A program made the translations under genes and the position numbers. From contig RAYY01000007.1 of NCBI GenBank assembly GCA_003611875.1, positions 99,837 to 163,836 of the forward strand: a stretch of DNA of 64,000 nucleotides. The letters are read 5' to 3'. Origin of the DNA: a bacterium D16-56 (GTDB lineage Bacteria; Bacillota; Clostridia; Lachnospirales; Lachnospiraceae). Below the pieces are notes generated by a model. That model saw nothing but the letters and a program-made list of their open reading frames with translations. It searched no databases and had not been told where the DNA came from. Shown one piece after another: positions 33,277 to 40,534 of this stretch; the first letter of the stretch is position 1; the number at the start of each line of letters is the position of its first letter.

Positions 33277-33765
33277 TCAGGAAACAAAGTGCCGCTCATA
33301 GCGCACACTTCCATCCTCCTCCATATACATAATCATATAGGAAGGTTTGCGCCCTTCCTGCCGCGGATAAGACAAGCTTCCCGGATTCAATATGGTTATT
33401 CCGCCCCGTTCCTCTAAAAACGGACGATGGGTATGGCCATACATGGCAATATCACATTCCCGATCCAAAGCCTCCTGATAAATCCCCTCTATCCCCAGAG
33501 ATACATTATAATAATGCCCATGTGTCAGCAAAATTCTATGTCCCCTTAGCTCCAGCTCCAGCTCTCTGTCCAGGGAAGAAAAGAAATCATTATTTCCCAT
33601 AACCATTTCCAGGCGGCAGCCTTCATTGACCCACTCTCCGATCAATACCTCGCTCCCCTCAGAATCACCCAGATGAATCAGCATGTCAAGAGGCTTTTCT
33701 TCCTCGATTACCTGTTTCAGATTATCATCCTTCCGGTGAGTATCACTCACAATTAGTATTTTCAT
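33277..33765 (-). CDS. YfcE/MJ0936-family metallophosphoesterase (YsnB-like)
   Basis: A 162-residue calcineurin-like phosphodiesterase with all short-family motifs: S-D-T-H-R near the start, H-L-G-D, M-G-N-N-D, T-H-G-H and Y-G-H-T-H-R-P, followed by N-P-G-S-L-S. Members hydrolyse phosphodiesters with Mn2+; the natural substrate is uncertain. In Bacillus the homologue ysnB also follows rdgB (ysnA). The start ATG overlaps the rdgB stop by one base (TGATG). It is the last gene of a five-gene operon whose first gene, yfcE, belongs to the same family. Confidence 0.92.
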   Translation of the reverse strand: MKILIVSDTHRKDDNLKQVIEEEKPLDMLIHLGDSEGSEVLIGEWVNEGCRLEMVMGNNDFFSSLDRELELELRGHRILLTHGHYYNVSLGIEGIYQEALDRECDIAMYGHTHRPFLEERGGITILNPGSLSYPRQEGRKPSYMIMYMEEDGSVRYERHFVS

Positions 33766-34373
33766 CAGGATTCCTCCCCAAGAATTTGTCTCAGCTCCGC
33801 TTTCATCGCCTCCAGCGCCTTGCCCCTGTGGCTGATCTTATTTTTCTGCTCCATAGTCAATTCTGCCGAAGTGACCCCATATTCCGGAAGCATCAGAATC
33901 GGATCATACCCAAAGCCTCCGCTTCCCGCCGGCTCCATGGCTATCATCCCCTCCATGGAAGCCTCCGTGTGGATCACCCTTCCGTCCGGAAGCACTGCAG
34001 CGATATTACAAATAAAACGAGCCGCCCGTTCCTCTCCTTTGGCATCCTTCAGCCGTTCAATAATATTCCGGTTCTTAATCTCATATGAGGTATCCTCCCC
34101 CATATACCGCGCAGAATAGATCCCCGGATCTTTGCCTATATAATCCACTTCCAGCCCGGAATCATCTGCCAGTACAATATCCCCTGTACACTGCCAGACT
34201 GCCCTTGCCTTAATCTCTGCATTCTCACCAAAGCTTTTTCCGTTCTCCACAATCTCCGGATCTGCCCCGGCTTCCTTCATGGAAAGAATCTCACATCCCA
34301 AATCTCCCAAAATCAGACGGATTTCTCTCATTTTCCCTGCATTTCCGGTAGCAAATATTATTCTGTGCTTCAT
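33765..34373 (-). CDS. rdgB: XTP/dITP diphosphatase (RdgB/HAM1)
   Basis: A 202-residue house-cleaning enzyme that hydrolyses ITP, dITP and XTP to monophosphates and keeps deaminated purines out of nucleic acids. Motifs: A-T-G-N-A-G-K at the start, D-D-S-G-L-E-V-D, S-A-R-Y, G-S-G-G-F-G-Y-D-P and S-H-R-G-K-A. ATG 34373 with a GGAGG site is preferred over a start 21 codons upstream. Coupled to the downstream phosphodiesterase gene. Confidence 0.96.
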   Translation of the reverse strand: MKHRIIFATGNAGKMREIRLILGDLGCEILSMKEAGADPEIVENGKSFGENAEIKARAVWQCTGDIVLADDSGLEVDYIGKDPGIYSARYMGEDTSYEIKNRNIIERLKDAKGEERAARFICNIAAVLPDGRVIHTEASMEGMIAMEPAGSGGFGYDPILMLPEYGVTSAELTMEQKNKISHRGKALEAMKAELRQILGEES

Positions 34374-34486
34374 CTCATCCTCCGCATTTTGCAACCACTC
34401 CAATATTCCTGAAAGCTCTGAAACGCTGCCTTTCAAATACTCTTGGTATTGTTTAAACCGTCACCGCATTTTACGCGGCTCTAAAA

Positions 34487-36196
34487 CTACCTGATAGCTG
34501 TGTATGCCTTCAGGCAAATATTACAGCTCTGATTTTCCTCCGCACTGGCCCAATATTTTCCCTCATAGCTAATATAGCCTTCGCCATCCTCCAGATCGAT
34601 CCGGCTCTTATTGTCCTCTGCATCATACTCGATGGCAATGGGATGAATCGTCCCTGGCGTGGTCAGACAGATCATCACGGCAAAACGCTCCCCTGGCTTT
34701 ACATGCACCATTTCCTCCAGCGAAACCGTATAATACCCTGCATGCTTTAATTTTCCTTCTGCCAAAGGTTTCCCTTTATTTCTCAACGCCGAAACCGCCT
34801 TCTGCGGCACATCCTGCAGTACATATACCTGATAGGCAGTATTGGGGCCTGTGGCGTAAAAGCCTACTGCCGTCACCTGCTCCTCTCTCTCTGCCGTATA
34901 AACGTTAGCAGCCCACGCAGTATCCTCTCCATATCCAATCTGCCCTACCCAGCCGCACAGATCACTTTGATAGATACCATCATAATTGTCCGGCTCCTCC
35001 ACTGCCGTGTAGGCTATATTGGTTTGGCCTAAATTCCCGTCATAATAAGACACATAGAAAAAACCATTGTCCCCAAATTCCGTTCCCCAGCTATTCTCGC
35101 ATAAAAATGCCCCGTTTCCCTCTGCCTTTCCCCCAAAAGCTTCCTTTGGAAAATCATCATCCCATCCCACAATCACCACATCATGATTGGGGGTAGTTTT
35201 CTTTGGATAACAATAAGCGCTTGCAGCCGGGTTATAATACTCTGACTGGCCTTTTCCGTTTTGAATGGTCGTATAGAGAGAGCTCTGAACCCCGCCGCAG
35301 GCCAATATGGTCCTCTTGATTTCTTCCAGATTTCCCTCTGGCAGAATCCGAATTTCCTGCACATGCTTCACAGGCATTAAACCCTCCGGAGAAATACCAT
35401 CCCCATAAGGATCCTGTTCTTCTGTAACAGGTCCCTGCCATGACAGAAGGTATGCCATGGACATGGTATATTCCCCGCCGTTTTCCTGGCCCAGAATAAA
35501 ATTAGGATTGTGAGACATGTGATCCTCTGAAAAATCCCAGGCTTCCTCTGGAAGCAGGGCATTCTCCAATGCCAGCAGAGAAGAAAATGCCCAGCAGGTT
35601 CCCAGCTCTCTCTGATCCTGAACCGGAGCCGTGCGCCCATCCTTCCTGGCATCATAATGAGACGGCAGCGGAATGTCATTCTCCAAGATCTGATAAATCC
35701 TATTTTGGCGCAGTGCACGATTCCTCCGTTGTATCATGCGCAGCGCCTCCCCTGCCATATTCCCGCCTTCTCTGCCTTGTATGGCTTCTATTCCATAGTG
35801 TGCCGGTTGACCTGACCGTTCCTCTGTATTCCATTCCGGACCTCCGTCAGCTCCATCCAGACCATACTCCTTTGATTCTCCCCCATTCTTATTTCGAACC
35901 GATTTTCTCGGTTCTCCTGTACTTTCCTTCCAGACAGATTCCCCTGATTCTTTGCTGCTCCCATGCCAGTCATATTCCCCCGGCTCGTCTTCGCCCCCAT
36001 TCCGGACTCTGACCTCATCCGGGTTATCCTTCCTCTGGCCTCCTCCTGCTTCCCTTGCCCAATCTTCCTCTGTATTCTCCCCAATGCCGTTTCCTGCTCT
36101 GTCTGCCTGCCCCCCAATCAGGCTGCATCCCCACAAAATCATTACCGCCGCACACGCCGCGCCCCAAAGCCGAAGCCGTTTAACCCTTGAGTCCAT
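34487..36196 (-). CDS. Papain-like (C1) cysteine peptidase lipoprotein
   Basis: A 569-residue exported protein. A signal peptide with lipobox Cys near residue 24 (I-L-W-G-C) is followed by a long, charged, low-complexity Gly/Glu/Asn linker (about 28-150). The C1 peptidase domain (about 180-405) has the active Cys in L-G-T-C-W-A-F-S-S, His in N-H-D-V-V-I-V-G-W and Asn in E-N-S-W-G-T. The C-terminal ~150 residues resemble the beta-rich lectin-like domain often found behind such peptidases. It probably acts at the cell surface. The start overlaps the methyltransferase stop by 17 nt, which is odd company for a surface protease. Confidence 0.9.
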   Translation of the reverse strand: MDSRVKRLRLWGAACAAVMILWGCSLIGGQADRAGNGIGENTEEDWAREAGGGQRKDNPDEVRVRNGGEDEPGEYDWHGSSKESGESVWKESTGEPRKSVRNKNGGESKEYGLDGADGGPEWNTEERSGQPAHYGIEAIQGREGGNMAGEALRMIQRRNRALRQNRIYQILENDIPLPSHYDARKDGRTAPVQDQRELGTCWAFSSLLALENALLPEEAWDFSEDHMSHNPNFILGQENGGEYTMSMAYLLSWQGPVTEEQDPYGDGISPEGLMPVKHVQEIRILPEGNLEEIKRTILACGGVQSSLYTTIQNGKGQSEYYNPAASAYCYPKKTTPNHDVVIVGWDDDFPKEAFGGKAEGNGAFLCENSWGTEFGDNGFFYVSYYDGNLGQTNIAYTAVEEPDNYDGIYQSDLCGWVGQIGYGEDTAWAANVYTAEREEQVTAVGFYATGPNTAYQVYVLQDVPQKAVSALRNKGKPLAEGKLKHAGYYTVSLEEMVHVKPGERFAVMICLTTPGTIHPIAIEYDAEDNKSRIDLEDGEGYISYEGKYWASAEENQSCNICLKAYTAIR

Positions 36197-37352
36197 AGTC
36201 CACCTTCCGCTTTGGCGGCTTTGGTCCTAAAAACTGATAGTAATAGGTTTTCATCATCCCATTGTAAATCTTCCGATTCCTGTCCGCCTTACGTCCTATA
36301 TATTTCTCCACATCCTCATATGCAGTGATAATATATGCAGACCAGGCATCCAATGCCTGATATTGCCGCCCTAATTGGGTATACAATGCTGGAAGATTTT
36401 CCTTCTCCTCAAGCCTCTCCCCATAGGGAGGATTTGTTATGATAAATCCGTACTTTTTCGGATGGCTCAGCTCTGCCACAGCCCTCTGCTGAAAATGAAT
36501 CAGATGCTCCACCCCTGCTGCCTGTGCATTGGCCCTTGCTGACCGGACAATGTCTCCATCCACATCATAGCCCTGTATATCCACAGACACGGTATCGTCT
36601 ACCAGCTCTGCAGCCTCATCCATAGCCTCATACCAGCATTTTCGAGGGATCAGCTCCTTCCAGTCTTCCGCCAGAAAGGACCGGTTCATCCCCGGTGCGA
36701 TATTTGCCGCTATCATTGCTGCTTCAATGGGAAATGTACCGCTGCCGCAGAAGGGATCCACGAATATGCGGTCCTTTCTCCACGGGGTCAGCATAATCAG
36801 CGCCGCTGCCAGCGTCTCCTCAATAGGCGCTTTGCTGGTCCGTTTCCGGTACCCTCTTTTGTGGAGAGATTCTCCGGTAGTATCTAAGCCTACCGTCACC
36901 TGATCCTTATATAAAAATACCCGCAGCGGGTAGCTGCTTCCCGTCTCCGGAATCACCTCCCTGCCATAAGCCTGCTTCATCCGCTCCACCATGGCCTTTT
37001 TCATCACAGACTGAATATCTGTGGGACTAAACAGCCTGCTTTTTACAGAGCCGGCCTTTTTTACCCAGAATTTCCCGTCATGCGGTATATAGTCCTCCCA
37101 GGCAATGGCCTTTGTTCCCTGAAAAAGCTCCTCAAAGCTAACAGCCCGAAAGCTTCCGGCCTTAATCAGGATCCTCTCTGTCGTCCTAAGGAAAATATTA
37201 GCTCGGCAGACTGCCTCTGCATCTCCCAAAAAGGTTACTCTTCCGTCCTCCACCTGAGCAATCTCATATCCCAAATCCAAAATTTCCCGTTTCAGCACTG
37301 CTTCCATGCCAAAATGGCAGGGCGCCATCAGTTCATAAATCCTGTCTGCCAT
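36180..37352 (-). CDS. THUMP-domain 23S rRNA (guanine-N2) methyltransferase, RlmL/YpsC-like
   Basis: A 390-residue RNA methyltransferase. An N-terminal ferredoxin-like/THUMP region (about 1-155) is followed by a class I SAM fold (about 165-380) with D-P-F-C-G-S-G-T-F-P-I-E-A and the catalytic N-P-P-Y-G-E-R motif typical of base-N2 methylation. By homology to the first half of E. coli RlmL the target is probably 23S rRNA; the site is not certain. ATG 37352. It lies 12 nt after yfcE and overlaps the peptidase gene downstream. Confidence 0.93.
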   Translation of the reverse strand: MADRIYELMAPCHFGMEAVLKREILDLGYEIAQVEDGRVTFLGDAEAVCRANIFLRTTERILIKAGSFRAVSFEELFQGTKAIAWEDYIPHDGKFWVKKAGSVKSRLFSPTDIQSVMKKAMVERMKQAYGREVIPETGSSYPLRVFLYKDQVTVGLDTTGESLHKRGYRKRTSKAPIEETLAAALIMLTPWRKDRIFVDPFCGSGTFPIEAAMIAANIAPGMNRSFLAEDWKELIPRKCWYEAMDEAAELVDDTVSVDIQGYDVDGDIVRSARANAQAAGVEHLIHFQQRAVAELSHPKKYGFIITNPPYGERLEEKENLPALYTQLGRQYQALDAWSAYIITAYEDVEKYIGRKADRNRKIYNGMMKTYYYQFLGPKPPKRKVDYGLKG

Positions 37353-37364
37353 ACTCGCCTCTCT

Positions 37365-37907
37365 TTAAAATGTCAGTGTTTTCACTGTATTTCCCTCAAA
37401 ATCCAGAATTTTAAACACCTTTTCCTCTAAAATACCATAGGTGGCCGGATTTCCGCCTTTTGGTATGGATACAGACCCCGGATTCACAACATAATAATCC
37501 CCAAAGGTCTCTGCCCTCAGCAAATGGGTATGTCCATAGATCAAAATATCCCCCTTCTTCATAGGCGGCAGATTCTCAGGATGGTACACATGACCATGAG
37601 TTGCATAAAATGTCAGACCGTTTAACACCAAAAATCCATAATCTGCCATAACCGGAAATTCCAGCACCATCTGGTCTACCTCTGCCTCACAATTCCCCCT
37701 CACCGCAATGATCTCACTCTTTATGGCATTCAGCATGGCAATGACCTCTTTGGGCGCATACTCTTTTGGCAGATCATTGCGAGGGCCATGATACAAAATG
37801 TCTCCCAACAAAATCAGCCGGTCTGCGCCAGACCGACGGTATTCTTCCAACAATCTTCGGCAATACCACGCTGAACCATGGATATCCGATGCAAACATAT
37901 ATTTCAT
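37365..37907 (-). CDS. yfcE: Phosphodiesterase YfcE
   Basis: A 180-residue metallophosphoesterase very close to E. coli YfcE in motif spelling: M-F-A-S-D-I-H-G-S, L-G-D-I-L-Y-H-G-P-R-N, V-R-G-N-C-E-A-E-V-D-Q-M, T-H-G-H, Y-G-H-T-H-L and N-P-G-S-V-S-I-P-K-G-G. It hydrolyses phosphodiesters in vitro; the cellular substrate is unknown. ATG 37907 is chosen because homology begins there; the ribosome binding site is weak. First gene of the operon yfcE-rlmL-peptidase-rdgB-ysnB. Confidence 0.94.
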   Translation of the reverse strand: MKYMFASDIHGSAWYCRRLLEEYRRSGADRLILLGDILYHGPRNDLPKEYAPKEVIAMLNAIKSEIIAVRGNCEAEVDQMVLEFPVMADYGFLVLNGLTFYATHGHVYHPENLPPMKKGDILIYGHTHLLRAETFGDYYVVNPGSVSIPKGGNPATYGILEEKVFKILDFEGNTVKTLTF

Positions 37908-37952
37908 TTGATCTCTTGTTCCTTTCCCTTCGTCAAAATACGAAATCACTTT

Positions 37953-38060
37953 GAAAGTCCCATCGCCGGAGGCGATTCCAATCAGGTATTCCAATTGCGC
38001 CCGCCAAAACTTCATATTTGATGGTGCATCCATAGCCGGGCGCATGGAGGTTTCCTGTCC
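37953..38060 (-). repeat. Dispersed hairpin repeat, diverged reverse copy
   Basis: Read on the minus strand it has CCTCCATGCGCCCGGC, then GGCGGGCGCA, ACCTGATT and ATCGCC-TCC-GGCGAT-GGGACTTTCA, matching the 107-bp units at 15794 with several substitutions. It lies directly upstream of yfcE and may be in its leader. Confidence 0.75.
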
Positions 38061-38127
38061 TTCCATTGTAATAGTACTATTTTATAGCCTGCTTATACGG
38101 TTGTCAACGAATTTTCCATGTGTTTTT

Positions 38128-38433
38128 CTACCGCACCAGATATTTTCCCCGATATGCCTCGATCCCTCCGCAGATATCTGCCGCCTGATACCCGTAACGC
38201 GCCAACTGCTTTGCCGCCAGCATACTGCGTGGTCCCCGATAACAATATAAAATAATCAGGCGATCTGCCGGCAATTCTCCTACCCTTTCCCAAAATTCCT
38301 CATCTGGTATGTTGACCGCCCCTTGTATATGAGCCTGGGCATAGGAATTTCGGTCCCGCATATCTACCAGGTAAATCCACCTGTTTTCATCCAGATATTG
38401 CTCCAATTGTGCTGCGCTGATTATATACCACAT
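38128..38433 (-). CDS. Single-domain rhodanese-like sulfurtransferase
   Basis: A 101-residue rhodanese domain with L-V-D-M-R-D near the N-terminus, G-A-V-N-I-P, and the active-site loop Y-C-Y-R-G-P-R-S with its persulfide-forming Cys. Such small proteins move sulfur between cysteine desulfurases and acceptors or handle reactive sulfur. It is a single gene between a repeat-flanked operon and the Asn-rich gene. No partner is visible nearby. Confidence 0.9.
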   Translation of the reverse strand: MWYIISAAQLEQYLDENRWIYLVDMRDRNSYAQAHIQGAVNIPDEEFWERVGELPADRLIILYCYRGPRSMLAAKQLARYGYQAADICGGIEAYRGKYLVR

Positions 38434-38474
38434 CGCTTACCCCTATTTATCATTTTACTGCCAGTATATGTAGA

Positions 38475-38503
38475 AAAGCCGTTCCTTGTCCCGGAACGGC
38501 TTT
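38475..38503 (-). terminator. Terminator after the Asn-rich gene
   Basis: AAAGCCGTTCC-(7 nt)-GGAACGGCTTT, a perfect 11-bp stem with short U-tracts on both sides. Confidence 0.85.
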
Positions 38504-38550
38504 CTGTCTGATTTTAATCGTGTTCTTCTTACAAAAAATGCCCAGCAGAC

Positions 38551-38739
38551 TTAGCGGTTGCTGTTCTGGCTGTTGTTGCGGCTGCTGTTCTGATTATTGT
38601 TCTGGCTGTTGTTCTGGCTGTTGTTGCGGCTGCTGTTCTGGTTATTGTTCTGGTTATTGTTCTGGTTGCTGTTCTGGCTGCTGTTGCGGCTGTTATTGCA
38701 GTTCTTGCTGTTATCCATATTATTGTAATTGTCTTTCAT
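38551..38739 (-). CDS. Small Asn/Gln/Ser-rich repeat protein
   Basis: A 62-residue protein, about half Asn with most of the rest Ser, Gln and Arg. After a start with M-K-D-N-Y-N-N-M-D it is built from degenerate repeats of the form S-S-R-N-N-S-Q-N-(N/S)-x-Q-N. It has no hydrophobic segment or signal. The strand choice rests on a perfect AGGAGG site 8 nt before ATG 38739 and a terminator 48 nt after the stop; the opposite strand has a Cys-rich frame with no such signals. Low complexity suggests a disordered, prion-like or surface/coat role, but no function can be assigned. Confidence 0.75.
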   Translation of the reverse strand: MKDNYNNMDNSKNCNNSRNSSQNSNQNNNQNNNQNSSRNNSQNNSQNNNQNSSRNNSQNSNR

Positions 38740-38893
38740 GATAGATACCTCCTGGTTTTCTCGATTAAATTTGTTACAGGAGTAGTATGGCGTATTTCCT
38801 TTAGATTATTCGTACCCGTCAGATATTTTGAAACATTTTTTAAAATGCTATTTCTATTTGCTTTTTGTGTACAGATTTAGTATAATCAATATG

Positions 38894-38926
38894 GAAGAAA
38901 TTGATTTCCCTTAAATCAATTTCTTC
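38894..38926. repeat. Perfect 14-bp inverted repeat
   Basis: GAAGAAATTGATTT-CCCTT-AAATCAATTTCTTC. In the 375-nt gap between the Asn-rich gene and the NlpC/P60 gene; it could be an operator or weak terminator. Confidence 0.6.
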
Positions 38927-38954
38927 AGCCTTATTAATTATTTATACTCCCCTC

Positions 38955-38987
38955 AAAAAGCCAGGCAGCTCCCCTGCCTGGCTTTTT
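38955..38987 (-). terminator. Terminator in the gap before the Asn-rich gene
   Basis: AAAAAGCCAGGCAG-CTCCC-CTGCCTGGCTTTTT, a perfect stem with tracts on both sides. It probably ends the NlpC/P60 transcript. Confidence 0.9.
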
Positions 38988-38998
38988 CTTAAAAACTA

Positions 38999-39046
38999 TC
39001 GCCAAATAGCTTGCAGGTTGTACCGATTGCACAAGCTATTTGGCGA
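38999..39046. other. Perfect 15-bp inverted repeat of unknown role
   Basis: TCGCCAAATAGCTTG ... CAAGCTATTTGGCGA with an 18-nt centre that can pair further (GCA/TGC). It sits between the NlpC/P60 stop and the terminator at 38955, so it would be at the 3' end of that mRNA. Confidence 0.6.
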
Positions 39047-39114
39047 CAGCTCCTTAACTCTTATTCTGAACAGAAAGCTTGTCCCATCTTCAGGGAGTGA
39101 CATTCCCTTCCAAT

Positions 39115-39774
39115 TTATCCTAATACATTCGTAATCTTCACCGGAGTCCGATAGTTCCAATTAGAAATCTTAATTCCTGTTGTATACGTAGAAGCGTGTA
39201 CAATCTGTCCGTTGCCGATGTACATTGCCACATGGTTGATCCTGGATCCATTTCCATAGAAAATCAAATCCCCGGGCTGCATCTGATTGGCATTGATGGC
39301 CACTCCCTGAGTAGACTGGGTAACAGAAGAACGATTCATACTCACGCCTGCTCCATACTGCATCACATACTTCACAAACCCGGAACAGTCCGCTCCTGTA
39401 TGAGGATCATTTCCGCCGGCACGATACGGACCGCCTACAAACTGCAGTGCATAATTCACCACGCTCTGACGCTTGCTGGCCACCTGTGCCGCAGCGGCAG
39501 CCGCTTCTGCCTCAGCCGCCTGCGCTGCTGCCTCCTCACGCCGTCTGGCCTGAACGGTCAGATCCGGACCCGAATTGGAAGTATCCTCCCTCTCACTGCC
39601 AGCCACCTCCAAAACCGGAGAATCCTCATCTATATCTTCATCCTCTGTCTCAAAGCCTGCGTTTTCGTTCGCCTCCACCATAATTGGCTCTGCATGTGAA
39701 ACCATGGGCTCTCCCCACATGATTATCCCTGTTGTCATCATCGCCGCTGTTATGTATAATCCGAACTTTTTCAT
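39115..39774 (-). CDS. Secreted NlpC/P60 peptidoglycan endopeptidase
   Basis: A 219-residue exported enzyme. A signal peptide (about 1-28, ending S-H-A-E) is followed by an acidic segment (about 30-70), an Ala/Glu coiled helix (about 75-100) and an NlpC/P60 domain (about 103-219). The catalytic Cys is in T-G-A-D-C-S-G-F-V, the first His in N-H-V-A-M-Y-I-G and the second His in I-V-H-A-S. It should cut gamma-D-Glu-diamino acid bonds in peptidoglycan. ATG 39774 has a GGAG site; a consensus promoter lies ~90 nt upstream. Confidence 0.93.
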   Translation of the reverse strand: MKKFGLYITAAMMTTGIIMWGEPMVSHAEPIMVEANENAGFETEDEDIDEDSPVLEVAGSEREDTSNSGPDLTVQARRREEAAAQAAEAEAAAAAAQVASKRQSVVNYALQFVGGPYRAGGNDPHTGADCSGFVKYVMQYGAGVSMNRSSVTQSTQGVAINANQMQPGDLIFYGNGSRINHVAMYIGNGQIVHASTYTTGIKISNWNYRTPVKITNVLG

Positions 39775-39856
39775 TTTACAACTCCAATCCTTGACATTGT
39801 TTTTTTAAGAATCAATTTCAAAATATTACATAAATGTTAAATCTTGTTACAAGTGC

Positions 39857-39885
39857 ATTATACAATTAAAACTTTTTTCCGTCAA
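39857..39885 (-). promoter_or_regulatory. Promoter of the NlpC/P60 gene
   Basis: Minus-strand TTGACG (39885-39880), 17-nt spacer, TATAAT (39862-39857). Confidence 0.75.
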
Positions 39886-39953
39886 CCCCTTCCAGTAAAA
39901 ATTTTACAAATTATTAATAAAATGTTACACCTCGTCATAATTCAAGTTTTCCC

Positions 39954-39990
39954 AAAAGAAAAAGAGCCTGACATCAGACTCTTTTTCTTT
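39954..39990 (-). terminator. Terminator of the fbp-DUF1700 unit
   Basis: AAAGAAAAAGAG ... CTCTTTTTCTTT, a 12-bp stem with a 12-nt loop, A/T flanks. Confidence 0.75.
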
Positions 39991-40008
39991 GCATAGCTCC
40001 TTCTGTCA

Positions 40009-40524
40009 TCACCCCGGCCCCTGCCTGCCCTTTATCAACCACATGACAAACAGCACTACCATGATTACCGGAAGCAGCGGAATCACGATACTTAAAATCC
40101 CGCCTATCACCATCAGAACCAGCATCACAACACCGATCACAACCAGAAGTCCCAAAAGCTTCCAGTACCATTTATTTAAATCATAATACCGGAAATTCCC
40201 GCCCTGACCGTAGCTTTGACTTCTGGCAGCCTGTTCCATCCTGTCATTCCGGGCAGAGGCATAGCTGCCTCCATAGTATCCGCTGCCTGCAGACTCATAT
40301 TCCTCATAGGCTCCTTCACCGGCTCCAGGCGTAGCATCTATAATCGTCCGGGCAATCAGCCTGGGGCTTCCCAGCTCATCCATGATTTCCCTCTCGGATC
40401 GTCCCTTTTCCATCTCTGTCCGGATATATTCCTGATAATATTGCAGGTTATCCCGCACAACCTCCGGCGGTACCTCACCGGAAAGTGCACTGCGCAGTCC
40501 CTGCAGAAACTCCTCTCTGTTCAT
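40009..40524 (-). CDS. DUF1700 (HAAS) domain membrane protein
   Basis: A 171-residue protein. An N-terminal HAAS domain (about 1-65, with Y-Y-x-E-Y-I and E-L-G-S-P-R-L-I-A) is followed by a flexible Gly/Ser/Tyr linker and two transmembrane helices near the C-terminus (about 122-165). It is the second DUF1700 protein in the window, but has no PadR gene beside it. It starts 11 nt after the fbp stop and is probably co-transcribed with it. The reason for that pairing is unclear. Confidence 0.88.
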   Translation of the reverse strand: MNREEFLQGLRSALSGEVPPEVVRDNLQYYQEYIRTEMEKGRSEREIMDELGSPRLIARTIIDATPGAGEGAYEEYESAGSGYYGGSYASARNDRMEQAARSQSYGQGGNFRYYDLNKWYWKLLGLLVVIGVVMLVLMVIGGILSIVIPLLPVIMVVLFVMWLIKGRQGPG

Positions 40525-40534
40525 TCCTGTCTCC

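Noticed and set aside
38520..38741. Plus-strand Cys/Gly-rich reading frame of 73 codons opposite the Asn-rich gene
   Set aside because: It is the antisense of the Asn/Ser/Gln codons; it lacks a good ribosome binding site and terminator, whereas the minus-strand gene has both.
39775..39954. Leader of the NlpC/P60 gene examined for a c-di-AMP riboswitch
   Set aside because: Such riboswitches often precede these genes, but the conserved GC-rich blocks are absent; the region is AT-rich with a plain promoter.
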